This document shows positions 58,205 through 64,000 of a DNA stretch of 64,000 nucleotides, piece after piece. A program made the translations under genes and the position numbers. Every line of letters begins with the position of its first letter. Positions within the stretch are counted from its first letter, which is position 1. A model generated the notes under the pieces. The model did not search any database and was not told the origin of the DNA. It saw nothing but the letters and a program-made list of their open reading frames with translations. The DNA is from Pseudonocardia nematodicida (GTDB taxonomy: Bacteria > Actinomycetota > Actinomycetes > Mycobacteriales > Pseudonocardiaceae): assembly GCF_040105385.1 (NCBI RefSeq), contig NZ_JBEDNQ010000003.1, positions 372,001 to 436,000 of the forward strand. The letters are read 5' to 3'.

Positions 58205-59980
58205 TCAGTCCTTGATCTCGCACAGCACCGTGCCCTGGGACACCGACGCGCCCTGCTCGGCGTTCAGCCCGGTCACGGTGCCGTCCTTGGACGCGGTGAC
58301 CGGGTTCTCCATCTTCATCGCCTCCAGCACGACGATCAGGTCACCGGCCGAGACCGTGTCGCCGTCGGACACCGCGACCTTGATGATCGTGCCCTGCATC
58401 GGCGCGGTGACGGCGTCGCCGGAGACCTTGGCCCCGCCACCGGACCCGGTCCGCTTGCGCGGAGCGGCCTTGCGCCCGGCCGCCGCGCCGCCGCCCCCGC
58501 CCAGGGCGAGGTCGCCGGGCAGCGAGACCTCCAGGCGTCGCCCGCCGACCTCGACGACGACGGTCTGCCGCTCGCCGGCCTCGTCGTCGGCCCCCGCGCC
58601 ACCGGAGAACGGCGGCACGGTGTTGTCCCACTCGGTCTCGATCCACCGGGTGTGCACGGCGAAGTCGTCGCCGGTCGCGGCGGTGAACGCCGGGTCGGCG
58701 ACGACGAGCCGGTGGAACTCCAGCACCGTCGCCATGCCCTCGACCCGGAACTCCGCCAGTGCACGCCGGGAGCGCTCGAGGGCCTGCTGCCGGTCCTTGC
58801 CGGTGACGATCAGCTTCGCCAGCAGCGAGTCGAACTGCCCGCCGATCACCGAGCCGTCCTCGACGCCGGCGTCGGTCCGCACGCCCGGCCCGGCCGGGTA
58901 CCAGATCCGCTCGACGGTGCCCGGGGCCGGGAGGAAGTTGCGGCCGGCGTCCTCGCCGTTGATCCGGAACTCGATCGCGTGCCCGCGCGGCTCCGGGTCG
59001 TCGTCGTAGCCCAGCTCCTGGCCCTCGGCGATCCGGAACATCTCCCGCACCAGGTCGATGCCGGTGGTCTCCTCGGACACCGGGTGCTCGACCTGCAGCC
59101 GGGTGTTCACCTCCAGGAAGGTGATCATCCCGTCCTCGCCGATCAGGAACTCGACGGTGCCGGCGCCGTAGTAGCCGGCCTCCGTGCAGATCGCCTTCGA
59201 GGCGTCGTACAGGGTCGTGCGCTGCTCGTCGGTCAGGAACGGCGCGGGGGCCTCCTCGACGAGCTTCTGGAAGCGGCGCTGCAGCGAGCAGTCCCGCGTC
59301 CCGACGACGACGACGTTGCCGTGCTGGTCGGCCAGCACCTGCGTCTCCACGTGCCGGGGCCGGTCCAGGTAGCGCTCGACGAAGCACTCGCCGCGACCGA
59401 ACGCCGCGGTCGCCTCACGGACCGCGGACTCGTAGAGCTCGGCGACCTCGGAGCGCTCGCGGGCGACCTTCATCCCGCGGCCGCCACCGCCGAACGCGGC
59501 CTTGATCGCGACGGGCAGGCCGTGCTCGTCGGCGAAGGCGAGGACCTCGTCGGCATTCGAGACCGGGTCCTTGGTGCCGGGCACCAGCGGGGCACCGGCC
59601 TTCAGGGCGATGTGCCGGGCGGTGACCTTGTCCCCGAGGTCGCGGATCGCCTGCGGGGACGGCCCGATCCAGGTGATGCCGGCGTCGATCACGGCCTGGG
59701 CGAAGTCGGCGTTCTCGGACAGGAACCCGTACCCGGGGTGGATCGCGTCGGCACCGGCTCGCTGTGCCGCGCCGATGACCTTCTCGATGTCCAGGTAGGA
59801 CTCCGCGGCGGTGGACCCGCCGAGTGCGAAGGCCTCGTCGGCGAGCCGGACGAACATCGCGTCCCGGTCCGGCTCGGCGTAGACGGCGACGCTGGCCAGA
59901 CCCGCGTCCTTGGCGGCGCGGATCACCCGGACGGCGATCTCCCCCCGGTTGGCGACGAGCACTTTCCGCAGTGCGGGCAC
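58205..59980 (-). CDS. accA3: Acyl-CoA carboxylase α subunit (biotin carboxylase + BCCP)
   Basis: 591 residues. The biotin carboxylase domain (~1-450) has VLVANRGEIAVRVIRAAKD, the ATP-grasp loop AAFGGGGRGMKV and ERYLDRPRHVETQVLAD. The C-terminal carrier domain holds the biotinylated Lys in EAMKMENP (~556). It supplies carboxybiotin to β subunits making malonyl-CoA and methylmalonyl-CoA for fatty and possibly mycolic-type acids. GTG 59980 has GGAGGAG about 9 bases upstream. Length equals mycobacterial AccA3. Confidence 0.95.
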   Translation of the reverse strand: MPALRKVLVANRGEIAVRVIRAAKDAGLASVAVYAEPDRDAMFVRLADEAFALGGSTAAESYLDIEKVIGAAQRAGADAIHPGYGFLSENADFAQAVIDAGITWIGPSPQAIRDLGDKVTARHIALKAGAPLVPGTKDPVSNADEVLAFADEHGLPVAIKAAFGGGGRGMKVARERSEVAELYESAVREATAAFGRGECFVERYLDRPRHVETQVLADQHGNVVVVGTRDCSLQRRFQKLVEEAPAPFLTDEQRTTLYDASKAICTEAGYYGAGTVEFLIGEDGMITFLEVNTRLQVEHPVSEETTGIDLVREMFRIAEGQELGYDDDPEPRGHAIEFRINGEDAGRNFLPAPGTVERIWYPAGPGVRTDAGVEDGSVIGGQFDSLLAKLIVTGKDRQQALERSRRALAEFRVEGMATVLEFHRLVVADPAFTAATGDDFAVHTRWIETEWDNTVPPFSGGAGADDEAGERQTVVVEVGGRRLEVSLPGDLALGGGGGAAAGRKAAPRKRTGSGGGAKVSGDAVTAPMQGTIIKVAVSDGDTVSAGDLIVVLEAMKMENPVTASKDGTVTGLNAEQGASVSQGTVLCEIKD

Positions 59981-60109
59981 GGTCGAAACTCCTCCGGTTC
60001 GGGGGCGCCGGCCCGATGCTCCGGCGCAGGTGGGTTACCCGGGAGTCTAGGAGTAGGCGCCGCACTGGTTACCGGTGAGGAATGTGGCGATCGCAACGTT
60101 CGGGCCGTC

Positions 60110-60147
60110 CCCGCAGCTCCACACCCCCCATGCGGTGGAGCTGCGGG
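60110..60147. terminator. Hairpin downstream of the TIGR04222 gene
   Basis: CCCGCAGCTCCAC (60110-60122) pairs perfectly with GTGGAGCTGCGGG (60135-60147), loop 12 bases. Lies between the TIGR04222 gene end and the accA3 promoter region. Confidence 0.7.
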
Positions 60148-60195
60148 AACGACCGCCCTGCCCCCCGGGGCAGTCTGTGTCGCGGCCCGCGACGG

Positions 60196-61119
60196 TCAGC
60201 AGCCGCCGTCGCCGCCGCCTCCGCCATCGCCGCCGCCGCTGAAGCTCCAGGAACCCCCGCCGCCGTCGCCGCCCCCGTCGGCGGAGGACCGGCCGGGACC
60301 ACCGGCCGGAGTGAGGGTCCTGCCGGCGGCGAGGTCCGCGGCGAAGGCCGGCTCGGCCGCGAACATCGCGCCGACGCCGAACGCCCCGACGCTCATCGCC
60401 GCCGCAGCGGGCCGGCATCCGGCCCAGTCCCGGCGCATCGTGGGAGCGAGGTCGGCGTGCCGCGCCCGCACGGCGCGCAGCGCCTCGTCCCCGGTCCGTG
60501 TGCGCCGCGGTGCGGGCAGGGCGAACACGACGGTCACGCCCACGGTGGCCAGGGTGACCAGCCCGAGCCCGAGCCCGACCGGCCGGGCCTGGGCCGTCTC
60601 CGCGGCGATCCGGGCCACGCCGAGAACCGCGACCAGGCCCGGTAGCGCGGCGGTCGACCGGTACCGGCTGACGTCGGCCGACCCGAGGACCAGACCCGCC
60701 CGCTCGAGCCGCCGGGAGATCAATAGCAGCTCGTGGCGGACGGCGACGTGTGTGCGCAGCATCCGGCCCGGGGTCAGCCGGCGCGCCGAGCGGTGGATCG
60801 CGCGCTGCAGCGCGGTCGCCGACCGGGTGGGGTGGGCGCCGGACCGGACCTGGCCGGTGGTGCGGTTCGAGGTGACGACCGACCCGTCGACGTGCATCGC
60901 GGAGAGCGCGGCGTAGACCGCGAGGTCCGGCCCGCCGTGGAGGTGGGCGACGTCCTCGGGCCGGCTGTCGAGGGCGCGCTCGTCGGCGGGGAGGCCGCGG
61001 GCGATCCGGCTGCGGCGCCGGTGCGCGACCCCGATCGCGAGCACCGCGAGGAGCAGGTACCCGAGGAGGAACACCGACCCCGTGATTCCCCAGGTCTGTG
61101 CGGTCGTGACCGTGCCCAT
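60196..61119 (-). CDS. TIGR04222-type membrane protein with Gly-rich Cys end
   Basis: 307 residues. First helix WGITGSVFLLGYLLLAVLAIGVA, a cytosolic domain with AVYAALSAMHVDGSV, then two helices (PGLVAVLGVARIAA; LGLGLVTLATVGVTVVFALP). The last ~35 residues are almost only Gly, Ser and Asp and end in Cys (GGGGGDGGC). This layout is the TIGR04222 family, of unknown function. ATG 61119 with GGGGG 5 bases upstream is preferred over GTG 61125. Confidence 0.75.
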   Translation of the reverse strand: MGTVTTAQTWGITGSVFLLGYLLLAVLAIGVAHRRRSRIARGLPADERALDSRPEDVAHLHGGPDLAVYAALSAMHVDGSVVTSNRTTGQVRSGAHPTRSATALQRAIHRSARRLTPGRMLRTHVAVRHELLLISRRLERAGLVLGSADVSRYRSTAALPGLVAVLGVARIAAETAQARPVGLGLGLVTLATVGVTVVFALPAPRRTRTGDEALRAVRARHADLAPTMRRDWAGCRPAAAAMSVGAFGVGAMFAAEPAFAADLAAGRTLTPAGGPGRSSADGGGDGGGGSWSFSGGGDGGGGGDGGC

Positions 61120-61263
61120 GCCCACCCCCTGCGGCTCGTCGAGGGCACTTCGTCGTTCGAAGCAGTGTGCGCCCGTTCACCCGGGAGGGGGCCCGTTCTT
61201 GACCGAGACTTGAGGTTGGCGACGGGGAGTCGGTGAACCGTCACGGCATGTGGCGGAGGGGTG

Positions 61264-61731
61264 TCAGGCGGTGGCCGCCCGGACCTGGTTCTTGATCCGG
61301 GCGAGCATCGCCGCGATGCCGCGCAGCCGCAGCGGGCTGACCGCCTCGGCCAGACCGAGATCGGTGTAGAAGTCGTCCGGGACGTCCAGCACCACCGACG
61401 CCGGCTGCCCGTCGAGCCCGGTGTACATGATCGACGCGAAGCCGCGGGTGGTCGGCGCCTCCGGCGGCGCGGAGAAGAACAGGTGCACCGGACGGGCATC
61501 GGGCCCGTCCTCGGGGCCGCCGCCGACCTCGACGGCGAGGAACAGCGGCGACTGGCACTCGTGCACCTGCTCCATCGAGTCCGCGGCGTCGGCGTACCGG
61601 TCGGGCAGGTCCGGCAGCTCCCGGCTCAGCTCCAGCAGCATCTGCAGCCGGTCCTTCGGGCCGACGGCGGCGAAGTCGTCGACCAGCTCGGCGAGATCGG
61701 ACGGCAGCGTCCCGGGGTCGGTGCTGCTCAC
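61264..61731 (-). CDS. SufE-like sulfur acceptor protein
   Basis: 155 residues. The acceptor Cys is in MEQVHECQSPLFL, matching SufE's conserved cysteine, and RGFASIMYTGL follows. SufE takes persulfide sulfur from a desulfurase for Fe-S assembly. GTG 61731 overlaps the stop of the sulfurtransferase gene upstream, which suggests the sulfurtransferase passes sulfur to it (inference). Confidence 0.9.
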   Translation of the reverse strand: MSSTDPGTLPSDLAELVDDFAAVGPKDRLQMLLELSRELPDLPDRYADAADSMEQVHECQSPLFLAVEVGGGPEDGPDARPVHLFFSAPPEAPTTRGFASIMYTGLDGQPASVVLDVPDDFYTDLGLAEAVSPLRLRGIAAMLARIKNQVRAATA

Positions 61732-62618
61732 GCGGACCCGCGCTCCTCGCCCTGCACGATCGGCACGCGCACGGCGTTGCCCCACTCGGTCCAGCTGCCG
61801 TCGTAGTTGCGGACCGTGCCGAAGCCCAGCAGGTAGGTGAGGACGAACCAGGTGTGGCTGGACCGCTCGCCGATCCGGCAGTAGGCGACGACGTCGTCGG
61901 AGGGCTTCAGTCCCTGCTCGTCCTCGTAGATCGCGGACAGCTCGGCGCGGGTCCTGAACGAGCCGTCCTCGGCGGCCGCCCGGGCCCACGGCACGCTCGC
62001 CGCGCCGGGGATGTGCCCACCGCGGACGGCGCCCTCCTGCGGGTAGTCCGGCATGTGCAGCTTCTCGCCGGTGTACTCCTGCGGCGAGCGGACGTCGACC
62101 AGAGGCTTGCCCAGGTGCGCGAGCACGTCGTCCTTGAACGCGCGGATCTTCGCGTCGTCCCGCTCGACGACCGGGTAGCCGGCGCGCTCCGGCGACGGGG
62201 TGTCGGTGACGACCTCGCGGCCCTCGGCGATCCACTTGGCACGGCCGCCGTCGAGCAGCCGGACGTCGGCGTGGCCGAACAGCGAGAACACCCAGAGCGC
62301 GTAGGCGGCCCACCAGTTGTTCCTGTCGCCGTAGACGACGATCGTGGTGTCCCGGGAGATCCCGCGCTCGGACATGATCTCGGCGAAGCGCGCGCCGTCG
62401 ACGTAGTCCCGGGTCACCGGGTCGTTCAGCTCGGTGTGCCAGTCGACCTTCACCGCGCCGGGGATGTGCCCGGTGTCGTAGAGCAGCACGTCCTCGTCGG
62501 ACTCGACGACCACGAGGCCGGGGTCCTTGAGGTGGTCGGCCAGCCACGACGTGGTGACCAGGCGCTCCGGGTGCGCGTACTCGGCGAGCTTCGGGTCGGA
62601 GTCGTTCGCGACAGCCAT
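61728..62618 (-). CDS. sseA: Thiosulfate/3-mercaptopyruvate sulfurtransferase SseA
   Basis: 296 residues, two rhodanese domains. The inactive N-terminal one has DTGHIPGAVKVDW and VVYGDRNNWWA. The active C-terminal one has VDVRSPQEY, HIPGAASVPWA and the catalytic Cys loop YCRIGERSSHTWF. It transfers sulfur from thiosulfate or mercaptopyruvate. The -10 TACCCT (62626-62631, minus strand) ends 7 bases before ATG 62618. Coupled to the SufE-like gene. Confidence 0.93.
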   Translation of the reverse strand: MAVANDSDPKLAEYAHPERLVTTSWLADHLKDPGLVVVESDEDVLLYDTGHIPGAVKVDWHTELNDPVTRDYVDGARFAEIMSERGISRDTTIVVYGDRNNWWAAYALWVFSLFGHADVRLLDGGRAKWIAEGREVVTDTPSPERAGYPVVERDDAKIRAFKDDVLAHLGKPLVDVRSPQEYTGEKLHMPDYPQEGAVRGGHIPGAASVPWARAAAEDGSFRTRAELSAIYEDEQGLKPSDDVVAYCRIGERSSHTWFVLTYLLGFGTVRNYDGSWTEWGNAVRVPIVQGEERGSA

Positions 62619-62625
62619 GCGCGCG

Positions 62626-62631
62626 AGGGTA
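62626..62631 (-). promoter_or_regulatory. -10 element of sseA-sufE (leaderless)
   Basis: TACCCT on the minus strand, 7 bases before the ATG; it separates sseA-sufE from the maf-DUF1348 pair. Confidence 0.5.
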
Positions 62632-62652
62632 GTCGCGGGCGCCGGGTGCCGC

Positions 62653-63111
62653 TCAGATCGGAATGTCCGTGTCGTCACCGTCGGCGCGCGGACCGTGGAT
62701 GCGCCGGTCCGGCTCGGTGATCCGCAGGTCGTCGATGCTCGCCTCGCGCCGGCGCATCAGACCGTTCTCGTCGAACTCCCAGTTCTCGTTGCCGTAGCTG
62801 CGCCACCACTGCCCGTCCGCGTCGCGGCACTCGTACTGGAACCGGACCGCGATCCGGTTGCCCTGGTAGGCCCACAGCGACTTGCGCAGCGCGTAGTCGA
62901 GCTCGCGCTCCCATTTCGCGGTCAGGAACGCGACGACCTCGGCCCGCCCGTGCACCCAGGTGTCCCGGTTCCGCCACACGGTGTCGGGGGTGTAGGCCAG
63001 CGACACCTTCTCCGGGTCGCGGGTGTTCCACGCGGCCTCGGCGGCGAGCACCTTGCGCCGGGCGCCCGCCTCGTCGAACGGCGGGAACGGGGGACGGGCC
63101 TCGTCGGTCAC
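62653..63111 (-). CDS. DUF1348 (NTF2-like) protein
   Basis: 152 residues. FDEAGARRKVLAAEAAWNTRDPEKVSLAYTPD, WRNRD, FLTAKWERELDY and RFQYECRDADGQWWRSYGNENWEF are characteristic of DUF1348, a small NTF2-like fold. Biochemical role unknown. GTG 63111 overlaps the maf stop, so both are translated together. Confidence 0.88.
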   Translation of the reverse strand: MTDEARPPFPPFDEAGARRKVLAAEAAWNTRDPEKVSLAYTPDTVWRNRDTWVHGRAEVVAFLTAKWERELDYALRKSLWAYQGNRIAVRFQYECRDADGQWWRSYGNENWEFDENGLMRRREASIDDLRITEPDRRIHGPRADGDDTDIPI

Positions 63112-63737
63112 GACGTCTCCTCGGTCCAGAACTCGACCACACCCACCCCGATCGAGGCGAGCAACCGGCGGACCAGCGGCAGGCTGATCCCGATCACGTT
63201 GGACGGGTCCCCGTCGATGCCCTCGACGAACCAGCCGCCGAACCCGTCCAGGGTGAATGCGCCCGCGACGTGCAACGGCTCGCCGGTGGCGAGGTAGGCG
63301 TCCAGCTCGGCGCCGGTCGGCTCGGCGAACCGCACCCCGGTGCCGGCGTGCTCCTCGGCCCGCTGCACCATCTCGCCGCCGGTCAGCCGCAGCACGGCGT
63401 GCCCGGTGAGCAGCTCGCCGGTGCGCCCGGCCATCGCCTTCCAGCGCCGGCGCGCGGTGTCCGCGTCGTAGGGCTTGCCGACCAGCTCGCCGTCGACGAG
63501 CAGCATCGAGTCGCAGCCGACGACCACGGCGTCCGGGTGGTCACCGGCGATCCGGTCGGCGACGGCGGCGGCCTTGGCCGCGGCCAGCAGCGTCACCTTC
63601 GCCGCGGGATCGGCATCCGGATGGGCGGCGAGCAAGGCGTCCTCGTCGACGTCGGAGACCTCGACGACCGGGTCGATCCCGGCCGCGCGGAGGACGCCGA
63701 GCCGGGCGGGGGAGGCGGAGGCCAGCACCAGTCGCAC
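63108..63737 (-). CDS. maf: Maf-like nucleotide pyrophosphatase
   Basis: 209 residues. LVLASASPARLGVLRAAGI at the start, then GCDSMLLVDGELVGKP and LHVAGAFTLDGFGGWFVEGIDGDPSNVIGISLP are Maf signatures. Maf proteins hydrolyse nucleoside triphosphates, including modified ones, and are linked to septum control. GTG 63737 is chosen because TACGGT (63745-63750, minus strand) ends 7 bases upstream; GTG 63746 is the alternative. Confidence 0.93.
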   Translation of the reverse strand: MRLVLASASPARLGVLRAAGIDPVVEVSDVDEDALLAAHPDADPAAKVTLLAAAKAAAVADRIAGDHPDAVVVGCDSMLLVDGELVGKPYDADTARRRWKAMAGRTGELLTGHAVLRLTGGEMVQRAEEHAGTGVRFAEPTGAELDAYLATGEPLHVAGAFTLDGFGGWFVEGIDGDPSNVIGISLPLVRRLLASIGVGVVEFWTEETS

Positions 63738-63817
63738 GCAGCGCACCGTACCGCCACCCGTCCGCCGCTCCGCCGGATCGCCCACCCCTGCGGGGCGCGT
63801 GCGCCGAGGCGGCGCTG

Positions 63818-63840
63818 TAGCGCTGTTTCAGCGCTAGTCT
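63818..63840 (+). promoter_or_regulatory. Palindromic operator and -10 of the antitoxin gene
   Basis: TAGCGCTG-TTT-CAGCGCTA (63818-63836) is a perfect 8-bp inverted repeat with a 3-base spacer. It overlaps the -10 TAGTCT (63835-63840), which ends 6 bases before GTG 63847. Fits autoregulation by the encoded ribbon-helix-helix protein. Confidence 0.75.
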
Positions 63841-63846
63841 CGTCCT

Positions 63847-64000
63847 GTGGCCACCATCCAGATCCGCGAGATCCCCGAGGACGTCTACGAGGTGATCCGC
63901 GCCCGGGCCCGCGCGGCCGGCCGGTCGATCCAGTCCTACATGCGCGACGTCGTGATCGAGGCGGCCGCGCGGCCGACGGCTGACGAGATCTTCGCTGCGG
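63847..64000 (+). CDS. FitA/VapB-type ribbon-helix-helix antitoxin (3' end outside window)
   Basis: 51 codons are visible before the window ends: MATIQIREIPEDVYEVIRARARAAGRSIQSYMRDVVIEAAARPTADEIFAA (in two parts: TIQIREIPEDVYEVI forms the β strand and first helix; RSIQSYMRDVVIEAA the second helix). This is the standard FitA-like RHH DNA-binding fold, usually partnered with a PIN-domain VapC toxin gene immediately downstream, which would lie beyond 64000. The upstream palindrome fits its operator. Confidence 0.85.
   Translation, partial: MATIQIREIPEDVYEVIRARARAAGRSIQSYMRDVVIEAAARPTADEIFAA

Noticed and set aside
58008..58223. Short minus-strand frame across the 34-bp repeats
   Set aside because: The repeat length is not a multiple of three, so each copy is read in a different frame; it is untranslated sequence after accA3.

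Overview
The window is very GC-rich (third codon positions almost always G or C), dense with genes, and uses GTG as often as ATG for starts. Gene content and order point to an actinomycete of the Pseudonocardiaceae, most likely Pseudonocardia-like. Several blocks match Mycobacterium tuberculosis order: DUF5336-perM-purN-purH (Rv0954-Rv0957), trpS-YhjD-DacB (Rv3336c-Rv3330) and the stretch from add through upp, pmmB, deoD, an M20 hydrolase, a cyclotransferase-like protein and lpdA to accA3, sseA and maf (about Rv3313c-Rv3282). No rRNA, tRNA, CRISPR array, insertion sequence or prophage was seen. This is chromosomal core with a few lineage-specific insertions.

Layout: 1-5498, two envelope membrane proteins and purine synthesis (purN, purH). 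5499-14122, a DNA-damage mutagenesis block: a LexA box before imuA'-imuB, a convergent secreted M28 peptidase, and a second LexA box directly before dnaE2. 14280-20177, an acetate-type permease, a PdxA-family dehydrogenase, folD with a DUF3017 protein, and monomeric isocitrate dehydrogenase. 20437-22491, a small membrane SH3-like protein, exonuclease III and a pseudokinase. 22631-31000, the F420 enzyme fbiC, a tandem HxlR regulator, trpS, a YihY/BrkB membrane protein and a D,D-carboxypeptidase. 30898-37668, an operon for nucleoside uptake and breakdown (BMP lipoprotein, ABC ATPase, two permeases, cdd, deoA). 37908-43539, a MurJ flippase with a long N-terminal extension, a PatB-type lyase and a protein built on an 11-residue repeat. 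43781-51818, more nucleoside salvage (add, upp, deoD, pmmB) with unrelated small genes between. 51854-64000, a Ser/Thr kinase, an M20 hydrolase, lpdA, accA3, SufE, SseA, a DUF1348 protein, Maf, and the start of a ribbon-helix-helix antitoxin cut by the window edge.

Two functional themes stand out. One is the SOS mutasome (ImuA', ImuB, DnaE2), with both LexA operators visible as perfect palindromes. The other is nucleoside scavenging: imported nucleosides can be deaminated (Cdd, Add), cleaved to base plus pentose 1-phosphate (DeoA, DeoD), the uracil re-used (Upp) and the sugar phosphate isomerised (possibly PmmB).

Between genes there is a striking set of perfect hairpins and short tandem repeats, mostly just after stop codons and without a T-run. 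There is also a zinc/iron-type operator-like palindrome with no recognisable target gene. Many genes have a TANNNT -10 element about 7 bases before the start codon, which suggests leaderless mRNAs.
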